A program made the position numbers and the translations under genes. 64,000 nucleotides of DNA from Dyadobacter linearis (GTDB lineage Bacteria > Bacteroidota > Bacteroidia > Cytophagales > Spirosomataceae), in contig NZ_CAJRAU010000003.1 in NCBI RefSeq assembly GCF_907165045.1, positions 372,001-436,000 on the forward strand, written 5' to 3'. Of the stretch, positions 28,222 through 36,376 are shown piece after piece. The notes below the pieces were generated by a model. That model did not search any database, was not told where the DNA came from, and worked only from the letters and a program-made list of their open reading frames with translations. The first letter of the stretch is position 1; each line of letters begins with the position of its first letter.

Positions 28222-29217
28222 ATGAAACTCCCGAAGTTGTTCACAAAATGCATCTTCGCCTTCATGGTGATTTTTGCATTCAGTACCAGTTGCAGCAAAA
28301 AAAGCGTTACCGTTTCCAAAAAAGCTCGCACCGATAATCGCTTTAAAGTAATCGGTTATTTGCCCAACCGGATTGATTTGGTAGCAGCAGCTAATCAGGT
28401 GGATTTTGCCAAAATCACACATTTATATATTGCATTCATCAATCCGGATTCACTCGGCAACCTTACTGTAACTCAGAATCTCAAAGAAGTAGCTGCCCTG
28501 GCCCATTCTAAAAATGTGCAGATCATGGCGTCTATTGGCGGCGGCGGTGCTCCAAAATATTATCCTTCTTTTTTGGTTGGGGAAAAGAAAGCAAAATTGA
28601 TCACCGATCTTGTAAATCTGGCAGTTGAAAACAATCTCGATGGCATTGACGTAGACCTGGAAGGCGACCTGATCGATGTTAACTACGAAAACTTTGTAAT
28701 CGACCTCGCGACTGCATTAAGACAGAAAAACAAGCTGATCACAGCCGCAATAGCGACAGTTTACAAAAGCCAGTTTACCGACAAAGCATTAGCCCAGTTC
28801 GATTTCGTCAACATCATGTCCTACGACCGCACCGGCCCGTGGCGCCCCGACAAACCCGGTCCCCATTCCCCCTACTCCATGGCCGAAGAAGACCTCCAAT
28901 ACTGGCTCGAAACCCGCAAAATTCCAAAAGAAAAATTGACACTCGGCGTCCCATTCTACGGCTACGGCTTCGGCGGCACCGCGCCAGAAAGTATGTCTTA
29001 CAAGAACATTCTCCGCCAATATCCTGACTCCGTTAACCAGGATCAGATGCATTTGAATGGCGGGATGGTATATTATAATGGGTTAGCGACCATTCGGAAG
29101 AAGACTGAGCTGGCGAAAGAGAAGGTTGGTGGGGTGATGATTTGGCAGTTGTTGCAGGATAGCACTGGGGTGAAGTCGTTGTTGGGTGAGATTGATGGGG
29201 TGGTGAAGGGGAAATGA
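28222..29217 (+). CDS. Glycoside hydrolase family 18 lipoprotein (chitinase-like)
   Basis: A 331-residue lipoprotein. Signal with lipobox FSTSC (Cys24), then a single GH18 barrel: KVIGYLPNR (strand 1), ITHLYIAFI, VQIMASIGGGG (the SxGG motif, ~100-110) and DGIDVDLEGD with the catalytic DXXDXDXE pattern (Asp140, Asp143, Asp145, Glu147). FVNIMSYDRTG and GGVMIWQLLQD are strands 6 and 8. Glu147 is the expected acid. Members cleave chitin or the chitobiose core of N-glycans by substrate-assisted catalysis; which applies cannot be told. It may share a transcript with the two oxidoreductases. The strand composition changes sharply from C-rich (28,800-28,990) to G-rich (after 29,040) inside the gene. 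Confidence 0.9.
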   Translation: MKLPKLFTKCIFAFMVIFAFSTSCSKKSVTVSKKARTDNRFKVIGYLPNRIDLVAAANQVDFAKITHLYIAFINPDSLGNLTVTQNLKEVAALAHSKNVQIMASIGGGGAPKYYPSFLVGEKKAKLITDLVNLAVENNLDGIDVDLEGDLIDVNYENFVIDLATALRQKNKLITAAIATVYKSQFTDKALAQFDFVNIMSYDRTGPWRPDKPGPHSPYSMAEEDLQYWLETRKIPKEKLTLGVPFYGYGFGGTAPESMSYKNILRQYPDSVNQDQMHLNGGMVYYNGLATIRKKTELAKEKVGGVMIWQLLQDSTGVKSLLGEIDGVVKGK

Positions 29218-29262
29218 ATTTTTGCGATATTCGCAGCATTCTGACACACTAGCTATCTATTA

Positions 29263-29709
29263 ATGAATCTTGACAAATACACACTGGAAAGAAGTTCCGA
29301 CTCCAAAATATTTGAATTTACAAGCACAGGACCGAAAGGTGCTATTCCGAAAATTATTAAGTTTCAAAAAATCGATGACGCAGGACTTCATAATCTTGCG
29401 TTTGGGAATAGCAATAATGGCGGACGTCGTTTAGACGATCGTGCGGTATCAAATAATGGTGACACTGAAAAGATTCTTGCAACAGTTGTTTCGGCACTTT
29501 ATTTCTTTTTTGACACATATCCAACTGCAAGTGTTTATGCAACTGGAAGTACGCCGACTCGAACCAGGCTTTACCGAATGGGTATATCACGTTTTTATTT
29601 TGAGATGGTGGAAGATTTTGAACTATATGGCATGAGAAATAAGGTTCTCCACCCGTTTATAATCAATGAGGATTATGATGCTTTTTTAGTTCAAAGAAAA
29701 CTTTCTTAA
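29263..29709 (+). CDS. DUF6934-type hypothetical protein (cassette A)
   Basis: A 148-residue soluble protein without signal or membrane segment. It opens with LDKYTLERSSDSKIFEF, continues with IIKFQKID, HNLAFGN, the block DDRAVSNNGDTEKILATVV, an aromatic ALYFFFDTYP and a strand plus Arg-rich turn (YATGSTPTRTRLYR). I take this as the DUF6934 family, common in Bacteroidota and of unknown function; the family name is from memory. It is related to the gene at 30818, sharing NL-x-FG, D-R-x3-NNGD and the FF-x-x-[YF] stretch. A 58-codon gene follows after 11 bases. Nothing indicates catalysis. Confidence 0.7.
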   Translation: MNLDKYTLERSSDSKIFEFTSTGPKGAIPKIIKFQKIDDAGLHNLAFGNSNNGGRRLDDRAVSNNGDTEKILATVVSALYFFFDTYPTASVYATGSTPTRTRLYRMGISRFYFEMVEDFELYGMRNKVLHPFIINEDYDAFLVQRKLS

Positions 29710-29720
29710 ATTGAATCATT

Positions 29721-29897
29721 ATGAGAACAACACATGATAGCTGGAATAGAAAAGTGCCGAAGGTCAAGATCAATCCCGCGCTGAACAAATATGAGGATAT
29801 GGATTTGTTTCCTGAGAAATTAGCCCACGTACAAGAAGAGCTAAAAAACGTGAAACTACCGCCAAGGCTAATGCCAGTTTCAGAGCCAAAACACTGA
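29721..29897 (+). CDS. Small 58-residue protein with FPEK motif (cassette A)
   Basis: A 58-codon gene beginning ATG 11 bases after the DUF6934-type gene and ending five bases before the convergent XRE gene. The product is charged, with no membrane segment: a basic start (NRKVPKVKINPALN), then DMDLFPEKLAHVQEELKN, probably one helix, and a Pro-rich end. It is not a known family to me. The support for it being real is position: the second DUF6934-type gene at 30818 also has a similar-sized gene right behind it, and both small products carry FPEK (residues 30-33 here) followed by a helix. An antitoxin-like or partner protein is possible but is inference. Confidence 0.55.
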   Translation: MRTTHDSWNRKVPKVKINPALNKYEDMDLFPEKLAHVQEELKNVKLPPRLMPVSEPKH

Positions 29898-29902
29898 AAA
29901 TG

Positions 29903-30130
29903 TCAATGGTCAGTGGCTATTGATACTAGATTTTCCAGCCTCACTTCCAGCGCCGAGGCAATTTCATACAAAGAATAAAGCGAAGGCGAAACCTTTCCAT
30001 TCTCAATCCTTTCAATAGACTGCCTGTCCTTTTCACAAGCCCGGGCAAGATCCGACTGACTCCATCCCTTTTCAGTTCGGAGTTGAACAATCCTTTTCCC
30101 TACTAATTTTTGGAGTTCTATTTTTTCCAC
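29903..30130 (-). CDS. XRE family helix-turn-helix regulator
   Basis: A 75-residue protein that is nearly all one Cro/C1-type HTH domain: VGKRIVQLRTEKGWSQSDLA with the recognition helix in DRQSIERIENGKVSPSLYSL. It starts with GTG at 30128-30130, and that GTG overlaps the TAG of the upstream regulator gene (TAGTG), so translation is coupled. The pair is transcribed away from the SymE-like gene. Small stand-alone XRE proteins commonly serve as antitoxins or autorepressors. No dimerisation or sensor domain is present. Confidence 0.88.
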   Translation of the reverse strand: MEKIELQKLVGKRIVQLRTEKGWSQSDLARACEKDRQSIERIENGKVSPSLYSLYEIASALEVRLENLVSIATDH

Positions 30131-30345
30131 TAAGAAGGTAACTCAACACCTTTGAAAACTGCCCTTAGTAGATCACATGGATCGACATCCATCGCGAGGG
30201 CAATTAAATACAATTCTTTAGCTCTTAAATGAGAACCTTCTTTCAAAGTCAGTTCACTAAGTCTCGAAGCGCTAATTCCAGTTTTACGTGAAATTTCCGC
30301 CTTATTGATGGATTTTCTTCCCAGATATAGACCTAATTCTGTCAT
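30130..30345 (-). CDS. Small XRE-like helix-turn-helix protein
   Basis: A 71-residue HTH protein: LGLYLGRKSINKAEISRKTG, SASRLSELTLKEGSHLRAKE and LYLIALAMDVDPCDLL give the five-helix order of the XRE fold, with the recognition helix in ISASRLSEL. It is more divergent than its downstream partner, with which it overlaps by one base (TAGTG). Two adjacent XRE proteins of this size in one operon are unusual and suggest a heteromeric repressor or an antitoxin pair. The region 30346-30495 is the shared regulatory space with the divergent SymE-like gene. Confidence 0.75.
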   Translation of the reverse strand: MTELGLYLGRKSINKAEISRKTGISASRLSELTLKEGSHLRAKELYLIALAMDVDPCDLLRAVFKGVELPS

Positions 30346-30495
30346 TATATTCCTGCTTTTCAGGATATAAATTTAGAATAGGCAATGATCTATATAGAAT
30401 TTCCACATACTGCTTTGTAATTTCGACAGTATATCACTAGCTTTATCCAGAAAAACAATATAGATGTATCGAAAATCTGACCTACAAATTTTAAT

Positions 30496-30717
30496 ATGCG
30501 CAAGCCACGCCGTCTAAAAATTTATTCGAAATTCCAACAAACCTCACAATGGAACTCCAAATTCGTCCCCGAAATACGTCTCTGCGGAAAGTGGCTGGAA
30601 GATATGGGATTTGAATATGGAGCGCATATAACGGTGCGGTTGGAAGATAGCAGATTGATTATTGAACCTGTGGGAGAACTGAGAAAGACCCCTCAATTGG
30701 AGATTTGGCAAGAGTAG
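30496..30717 (+). CDS. SymE-like type I toxin family protein
   Basis: A 73-residue protein matching the SymE family: basic start RKPRRLKIYSKF, then FVPEIRLCGKWLEDMGFEYGAHITV, which is the family's PEIRL-x-G-x-WL-x-x-xGF core, and a closing strand SRLIIEPVGE. SymE has an AbrB-like swapped-hairpin fold. In E. coli it is SOS-induced and kept down by the antisense RNA SymR, and it condenses the nucleoid. No antisense RNA can be recognised here. It sits between the XRE pair and the second DUF6934-type gene. Family good; toxicity not shown. Confidence 0.82.
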   Translation: MRKPRRLKIYSKFQQTSQWNSKFVPEIRLCGKWLEDMGFEYGAHITVRLEDSRLIIEPVGELRKTPQLEIWQE

Positions 30718-30817
30718 CTCACCGCTTGCTCATTGATTGAAAGCCTCGGGCTAAGTTAAAGTCGTTGTAATCCTTTGTCATACGTAAATTTTGCCATTTC
30801 GAATCAAATCGTTTTGA

Positions 30818-31363
30818 ATGGCAGGAACGGCTAATGTTTATGAATTTGATGAAGAACAATCTTCGACGGAACTGAGATATGTCTTTCTCAGCGTTGGTAA
30901 AAAAATAGTCTCGAAGATCGTTGTTTATACATGCACGCATCAATTTGAAAATCGCGATGTGTACAATTTGGGTTTTGGAGATTATTTTGACGAGGATGAT
31001 AACATAGAGGACCGGGTGCAGACCAACAATGGCGATGCATATGTCGTATTTAATACCGTTCTGGCAACAATCCCGCTATTTTTTGAAAAGTTTTCCGACT
31101 CAATGTTAATGGTCCAGGGAAGCGATAGCCGACAGGGTTTCGCCGCAGAGTGTAAAAGAACCTGCCTGAAAAACTGTAAAACATCGTGCAGAAAGTCAAA
31201 CCAAAGGATTTCAATCTATCGAAATTTCGTTGAAAAACACTTCCTGACGCTAAGCCAAGACTATTGGTTCCTCGGCGGTTTCCGGGGATTGAGATACCAG
31301 ATAATTACCGAAATCTACATTCCGGGGAGAAAATATGATGCAATTCTTATGTTCAGGAAATAA
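30818..31363 (+). CDS. DUF6934-type hypothetical protein with Cys-rich helix (cassette B)
   Basis: A 181-residue soluble protein related to the one at 29263: RDVYNLGFGD, EDRVQTNNGDAY, a FNTVLATIPLFFEKF stretch and SMLMVQGSDSR in the same order. It is longer by a lysine- and cysteine-rich insertion at residues ~107-130 in which four Cys are spaced exactly four apart (112, 116, 120, 124; C-X3-C-X3-C-X3-C). On a helix this puts them on one face, fit for metal binding or disulfides. The first copy lacks it. A 56-codon gene follows after 14 bases. No signal peptide. Function unknown. Confidence 0.7.
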   Translation: MAGTANVYEFDEEQSSTELRYVFLSVGKKIVSKIVVYTCTHQFENRDVYNLGFGDYFDEDDNIEDRVQTNNGDAYVVFNTVLATIPLFFEKFSDSMLMVQGSDSRQGFAAECKRTCLKNCKTSCRKSNQRISIYRNFVEKHFLTLSQDYWFLGGFRGLRYQIITEIYIPGRKYDAILMFRK

Positions 31364-31377
31364 TCGTAAATTAGAAT

Positions 31378-31548
31378 ATGGAAGAGAAAAAAGTGAAATT
31401 TCGTGGTATGCCTGAAATGACCGAATCGGAAGCCAGGCAATACGTGCTGGACAAGCTTCGTGGGCGGGAGATTTTTCCGGAAAAGACGGCGCGGGCTAAG
31501 GCATTTTTGATAGAGCTCGAAAAAAATCAGCAGCGCCTGATCCCATAG
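31378..31548 (+). CDS. Small 56-residue protein with FPEK motif (cassette B)
   Basis: A 56-codon gene starting 14 bases after the DUF6934-type gene. Product: basic start, MPEMTESEARQYVLDKL (helix), then REIFPEKTARAKAFLIELEK, a second helix. FPEK at residues 33-36 is shared with the small gene at 29721, and both sit at the same place behind a DUF6934-type gene. I do not recognise the family. A two-gene module is inferred; a toxin-antitoxin or a complex-partner role are both open. Confidence 0.6.
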   Translation: MEEKKVKFRGMPEMTESEARQYVLDKLRGREIFPEKTARAKAFLIELEKNQQRLIP

Positions 31549-31643
31549 TTATCCCGGGTGCATTGAGAATCCAATAAGTAAGGAACAAGAATTTTACTGC
31601 TTTTAGAACAACCGGGGCTAACTTCTCCCGGCATTGTTTTGAT

Positions 31644-32564
31644 ATGAAAAAGACAGCAGGTATTTGTTCAATTTTATCCGGGCTGGCAGCCTTGCTACTC
31701 CCGGCCTTACTTTCAGCACAAATAATGGATTCGAAATCAATTGCAGCACCAGACGCAAAAGTTGAAAAACTGGGCGATGGGTACAAATTCACAGAAGGCC
31801 CCGTGGCAGATAAGGACGGTAACGTGTTCTTCACCGATCAACCCAATAACAAAATCATTCGCTGGGACGCCGAAACAGGCAAATTCTCTACTTTTTCGGA
31901 TAATGCAGGTCGTGCAAACGGAATGTATTTTGACAAAAAAGGAAACCTCATTGCGTGTTCGGACGAGAACAATCAGGTTTGGTCTTTTGACAAAGATGGT
32001 AAGCCTACCGTTTTGGTAAAAGATTTTGAAGGTAAGCTGCTCAACGGCCCAAACGATCTATGGATTGACCCAAAAGGTGGAATTTACCTCACTGACCCAC
32101 TTTACAAACGCGATTACTGGAAACGTGACCCGAAAATGCAACAGGACGGCGAACACGTATATTACCTCGACCCAAAAGGCAAAAATCTGATCCGCGTTGA
32201 TGCCAATATTAAAAAGCCAAACGGCATCATCGGCACCAAAGACGGGAAAAAGCTCTACGTGGCGGATATTGGTGATAACAAAACCTACGTGTACGATATC
32301 GAAAAAGACGGAACATTAACCAACAGAGCACTTTTTGTTTCAAAAGGCTCCGACGGAATGATCCTCGACGCGGAAGGAAATCTCTACATTACCGGCGACG
32401 GCGTAACCGTATTTGATAAAAACGGCGAAAAAATCGCGCATTTCCCGGTGCATAAAGGCTGGACTGCCAACCTTTGTTTCGGCGGAAAAAATAACGATAT
32501 GCTTTTCATTACTGCCGAGACTGCGGTTTACGGTTTGAAAATGAAAGTAAAAGGCGTGAAATAG
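31644..32564 (+). CDS. SMP-30/gluconolactonase-like secreted beta-propeller
   Basis: A 306-residue exported protein with signal peptide (AALLLPALLSAQ, cleavage near residue 26) and an SMP-30/LRE-like six-bladed propeller: YKFTEGPVADKDGNVFFTD (with the metal-site Glu), ADNAGRANGMYFDKKGNL, LLNGPNDLWIDPKGGIYLTD (Asn and Asp of the calcium/zinc site), KKPNGIIGTKDGKKLYVAD and SDGMILDAEGNLYIT. Family members hydrolyse lactones such as gluconolactone, usually in the periplasm here. An intrinsic terminator follows directly. The upstream neighbour is the accessory island, so this gene likely marks the return to core sequence. Confidence 0.9.
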   Translation: MKKTAGICSILSGLAALLLPALLSAQIMDSKSIAAPDAKVEKLGDGYKFTEGPVADKDGNVFFTDQPNNKIIRWDAETGKFSTFSDNAGRANGMYFDKKGNLIACSDENNQVWSFDKDGKPTVLVKDFEGKLLNGPNDLWIDPKGGIYLTDPLYKRDYWKRDPKMQQDGEHVYYLDPKGKNLIRVDANIKKPNGIIGTKDGKKLYVADIGDNKTYVYDIEKDGTLTNRALFVSKGSDGMILDAEGNLYITGDGVTVFDKNGEKIAHFPVHKGWTANLCFGGKNNDMLFITAETAVYGLKMKVKGVK

Positions 32565-32570
32565 ACGGTG

Positions 32571-32610
32571 TAGTATAGGGCAATAGGGATTGTCCTATAC
32601 TATATATTTT
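32571..32610 (+). terminator. Intrinsic terminator after the SMP-30 gene
   Basis: A 14-bp stem with one G-U pair (arms 32571-32584 and 32589-32602, outer part TAGTATAGG / CCTATACTA), tight AGGG loop, followed by TATATTTT. It lies seven bases after the stop of the SMP-30 gene and ends about 30 bases before the receptor gene. Confidence 0.85.
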
Positions 32611-32640
32611 ATCGGGTCGTTACACAAGCGAACCCCGCCT

Positions 32641-35055
32641 ATGCCTATGCGTGCTTTTTTTACGAATCTGTTTCTTCTCCTATCAGGTGCGGCTTTTTGT
32701 CAGGAACGCATCACAATCAGCGGTTTTATTAAGGAAAACGGGAGTCAGGAGCAGCTGCCGGGCGTGAATGTATATATTGAAAATTCGCCGTACGGGACAG
32801 TAACCAATACGTACGGTTTTTACTCAATGACCGTACCTGTTGCGGACACTGCCACACTTTCGTTTTCATTTGTAGGCTACGAGAAGGTCAGCCGGCCGGT
32901 TGTTTTGAACAAGAATATTGAACTGAGCATATTCCTTTTTACGGTAAATCAACTCGAAGAAGTGCTCGTTTCGGCGCGCAAACAGGAGGATTACGTAAGC
33001 CGGAACGTGCAAATGAGCAAAATCGAAATCCCGATTCAGCAGATCAAAAAGATACCTGCTTTTTTTGGTGAAAAAGACGTTTTGCGTGTATTACAGCTTA
33101 TGCCTGGTGTACAAAAAGGCACTGAGGGACAAACCGGACTGTACGTGCGCGGCGGTGGGCCGGACCAGAACCTGATTATATTGGACGACGCGGTGGTTTA
33201 CAATGCAAATCACCTTTTCGGATTTTTCTCCATATTTAATAGTGACGCACTCAGAAGTGTAGAGCTAACCAAAGGCGGATTTCCGGCAAGATATGGAGGC
33301 CGACTTTCGTCGGTCCTCGAAATGAATATGAAAGAAGGCAGCAAAGAAAAGCTGCACGGCGAAGGCGGTATAGGGCTAATTTCTTCCAGACTCACGCTCG
33401 AAGGGCCGATTTCAAAAGGAAAATCGTCATTTCTGATCTCAGGGCGGCGCACTTATATTGATGTGCTGGCAGCTCCATTCATTGCCCAATCCCAGAAAGG
33501 GTCCGATAGCCAGGTTAAGCCGGGCTATTTTTTTTATGATCTAAACGCCAAGATGAACTACGATCTTGGCAGAAAAGACAAGCTTTATATCAGCGGCTAT
33601 TTCGGCAGGGATAAGTTTCATGCAAACGAAAAAAGCTCCGATTCGGAAACCAGGGCGGGTTTGGCGTGGGGGAATGCGACCGCTACTATGCGCTGGAACC
33701 ACCTGATCAACCAAAAACTTTTTGTAAATACTTCCTTCATTTACAGCAATTTCGACTTCGGCGTTTCGAGTTATTCCAATGATATCGGTTTCAATGGAAG
33801 CAACGGTGATGAGTTTAGTCTTGAATACAATTCCAAGATCCGCGATCTGGGGATTAAAACGGATTTTGACTTTTATCCCTCCACCAAACATGCGGTAAAA
33901 TTTGGTGGCCAGGCTACTTTTCACAAATTCGTACCCTCCGCCCTCGCCATTGCCGGCTCATTTTTCGACAACCCTATCGAACGCTCCGTACAGCCGGTGA
34001 ATACCCTCGAAGCGGGAATATATATTGAAGATACCTGGCAGGCGCTGGACGCATTGAAGATCAATGCAGGTCTCAGGCTGAGCTCATTTCAGACCAAATC
34101 CAAAAATTACATCCGGCCCGAACCACGCTTTTCTGCTGCACTCAGATTAGCCAAAGACCTGTCTTTCAAAGCTTCGTATGCGCAGATGAACCAATATGTG
34201 CATTTGCTCTCCAACACTGGCCTGGGTTTGCCTACCGATTTGTGGGTCCCTACCACAGACCGCATCGCGCCCCAACAATCCAGGCAGGTAGCATTTGGTT
34301 TTGCAAAGGACCTCGACCGGCCGGCGCTGACATTTACATTGGAAGGATATTATAAAGTGATGAACAATATCCTGAACTATAAGGAAGGCTCTTCTTTCCT
34401 GAGTTTCAATGGTGAAAATGCAAATGAACTGAGCTGGGAAGACAACGTAACTTCGGGTAAAGGCTGGTCTTACGGAGCTGAATTTCTGGTCCAGAAGAAG
34501 ACGGGGCGCTTTTCGGGCTGGGTCGGTTATACCTTATCCTGGACATACTGGAAATTCCCCGAACTGAATTTCGGCAAAACATTTTTCCCCCGCTACGACC
34601 GCCGCCACGATCTTTCGGTAGTGGGTATTTACGAACTCAGCAAGCGGATCACGCTCAGCGCAACGTGGGTTTACGGTACCGGCAATGCACTTACCTTACC
34701 AATAGCAACTTATACCGGCCTGCGCGATAACTTCATTCCGCGCGTGACACCAAACGGCCAACCGATCATTGACTGGGGTGGCAGGGAAGTGAATGAATAT
34801 GGAGAAAAAAACAGTTTCCGGTCCGAGCCGTTTCACCGTGGGGATGTTGCCATTCAATTTCACAAAAAGAAAAAACGGCACGAAAGAACCTTGGAATTTG
34901 GGTTTTATAATATCTATAATCGCCGCAACCCATTCTTCTATAATATTGATGACGAGACCGTTACCGAAGGTTCAGCAATCAGAAACAAGAAAACTTTGAA
35001 ACGATACTCGCTCTTCCCTATCCTTCCGTCTTTCAGCTACAATTTCAAGTTTTGA
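32641..35055 (+). CDS. TonB-dependent receptor with CarboxypepD_reg-like domain
   Basis: An 804-residue outer-membrane receptor, shorter than SusC. Signal peptide MRAFFTNLFLLLSGAAFCQ, carboxypeptidase-like domain (ITISGFIKENGSQEQLPGVNV, ~22-105), plug domain (VLRVLQLMPGVQKGTEGQTG, LYVRGGGPDQNLIILDDAVV, ~150-260), then a barrel ending in FSYNFKF. The frame is open to a TTG at 32590, but ATG at 32641 (or 32647) precedes the signal peptide. It is translationally coupled to the DUF4249 lipoprotein (TGATG). This receptor type with DUF4249 is a recurrent Bacteroidota pair and is not a SusC/SusD set. Substrate unknown; iron-siderophore is possible but nothing here shows it. Confidence 0.92.
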   Translation: MPMRAFFTNLFLLLSGAAFCQERITISGFIKENGSQEQLPGVNVYIENSPYGTVTNTYGFYSMTVPVADTATLSFSFVGYEKVSRPVVLNKNIELSIFLFTVNQLEEVLVSARKQEDYVSRNVQMSKIEIPIQQIKKIPAFFGEKDVLRVLQLMPGVQKGTEGQTGLYVRGGGPDQNLIILDDAVVYNANHLFGFFSIFNSDALRSVELTKGGFPARYGGRLSSVLEMNMKEGSKEKLHGEGGIGLISSRLTLEGPISKGKSSFLISGRRTYIDVLAAPFIAQSQKGSDSQVKPGYFFYDLNAKMNYDLGRKDKLYISGYFGRDKFHANEKSSDSETRAGLAWGNATATMRWNHLINQKLFVNTSFIYSNFDFGVSSYSNDIGFNGSNGDEFSLEYNSKIRDLGIKTDFDFYPSTKHAVKFGGQATFHKFVPSALAIAGSFFDNPIERSVQPVNTLEAGIYIEDTWQALDALKINAGLRLSSFQTKSKNYIRPEPRFSAALRLAKDLSFKASYAQMNQYVHLLSNTGLGLPTDLWVPTTDRIAPQQSRQVAFGFAKDLDRPALTFTLEGYYKVMNNILNYKEGSSFLSFNGENANELSWEDNVTSGKGWSYGAEFLVQKKTGRFSGWVGYTLSWTYWKFPELNFGKTFFPRYDRRHDLSVVGIYELSKRITLSATWVYGTGNALTLPIATYTGLRDNFIPRVTPNGQPIIDWGGREVNEYGEKNSFRSEPFHRGDVAIQFHKKKKRHERTLEFGFYNIYNRRNPFFYNIDDETVTEGSAIRNKKTLKRYSLFPILPSFSYNFKF

Positions 35056-36017
35056 TGGCTATGAAAATGAATATCCGCATTTTACTGATCTGTATAAGTT
35101 GCTTCGGTATGGGCGCCTGTGAGTCGCTTGTGACAGAAATCGATGATGCAGATTTACCTAAAACAGAATCCAGGCTGGTTGTTCAATCCTTTATATCTCC
35201 CGAAAATCAGAAAACACTTGTAGTAGTGAGCCAGTCTGCGCCATTATTCGGACAGGATATTCCAGAGGCGCTTCTCATTTCAAATGCATTGGTTACCATT
35301 TCCAATGGCAGCCAGGAAGCGGTGGTACCCTACGATTCGGTCAATATGCTTTACGCAATTGATAAATCGAGGTTTCCGATCGAGGCGGGCAAAAAATATA
35401 CAATCACTGCTTCTGACGGAAAAAGGTCGGTTAATGCTTTCTGCACGGTGCCGATAAAGATAGTCAGCGCAAAGAGCTTCGAGATAGATACAACGCTTTC
35501 CAGTAATTTCAGCAACGACACCTTGCTTACACTAAAAATGCAGTGGGACGATATTCCTGGCGAAAGAAACTTTTATCGCGTGAGAGCCTTTATCGACCTG
35601 GAATACAGCGTTCCGGATGATACTAACCCAGCAGAATTTAAGGAGCGCAGGGTTCGTAGCAGGTTCAATGTCAATTGGGAAGAGACTATTGGTCGGGATA
35701 ACTTTCAGAGTGACGCCAGCCTGGACGGGACAGTATTTACTTCTCCGCGAGGCACATTGAGGTTACCCGGAATTACGGCGTACGATCTCGGAAATGGAAA
35801 TGTATTTACTGTTTATCCAAAATCAAAGATCGTATCCGTGACAATGGAGGTATTTAATACGGATGAAGTTTATTATAGATATCACAAGTCGCTCGATAAT
35901 GCGCGAAATTCTGACAATCCATTTGTGGAACCTTCTCTTGTTTTTACGAACATAAATGGCGGTTTGGGCTGTTTTGCCGCATATCATATCGGGCAGCTGG
36001 TTTATCGCGCGGAGTAA
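35055..36017 (+). CDS. DUF4249 family lipoprotein
   Basis: A 320-residue lipoprotein: hydrophobic signal with lipobox CFGMGAC, then the DUF4249 pattern ESRLVVQSFISPENQKTLVV, ISNALVTISNG, FPIEAGKKYTITASDG and, near the end, NPFVEPSLVFTNINGGLGCF. The beta-sandwich-like start and its constant place behind a TonB-dependent receptor suggest a surface partner of that receptor, but no function is proven. Its ATG overlaps the receptor's TGA (TGATG at 35053-35057). A start at the ATG 35061 is also possible. Confidence 0.9.
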   Translation: MAMKMNIRILLICISCFGMGACESLVTEIDDADLPKTESRLVVQSFISPENQKTLVVVSQSAPLFGQDIPEALLISNALVTISNGSQEAVVPYDSVNMLYAIDKSRFPIEAGKKYTITASDGKRSVNAFCTVPIKIVSAKSFEIDTTLSSNFSNDTLLTLKMQWDDIPGERNFYRVRAFIDLEYSVPDDTNPAEFKERRVRSRFNVNWEETIGRDNFQSDASLDGTVFTSPRGTLRLPGITAYDLGNGNVFTVYPKSKIVSVTMEVFNTDEVYYRYHKSLDNARNSDNPFVEPSLVFTNINGGLGCFAAYHIGQLVYRAE

Positions 36018-36376
36018 ATTAAGGGTTACTTTCCTACTCAAATGCGTTCTACACGTGAAGACAAACTGAGGTTAAACTACCTCAAAATGTTTCCTCTATT
36101 TTAAAAGTTTTACAAGAAAATACATCACTTAACTAATCGTAAAAAGCTGTTGGCGAGTTTAAAGCGCAGTTTTCGGATTCCAGACCTTCTTAAATTCACC
36201 CGGCTTTTGAAATCTAAGTCACAAGTAACTTCAAGGCATACTTTTTTCTGAATCCCCTTCACACAGCACTATTTTATAAATACTGAATGGACTACCACGT
36301 CTGGAAAGAGTGGTTTTAAAATATATACATATCACCAGTATATGTGATCCTATTGATAACCTTAAACAGATTAATT
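36018..36376. other. 359-base gap with weak hairpins and no gene
   Basis: Base composition is A/T-rich. I see a short hairpin TGAGGT / ACCTCA (36067-36072 and 36079-36084) whose U-tract is poor, and no open frame worth calling. No full TTTG-N19-TAnnTTTG promoter was found; the gene at 36377 presumably starts from here. Confidence 0.4.

Noticed and set aside
27430..28422. 330-codon open frame on the minus strand across copy B of the oxidoreductase
   Set aside because: It is opposite a gene with clear family motifs, its own product is His/Cys-rich with no family, and the frame arises from codon bias.
36067..36084. Terminator after the DUF4249 gene
   Set aside because: Six-bp stem and weak T-run about 50 bases after the stop; not convincing.
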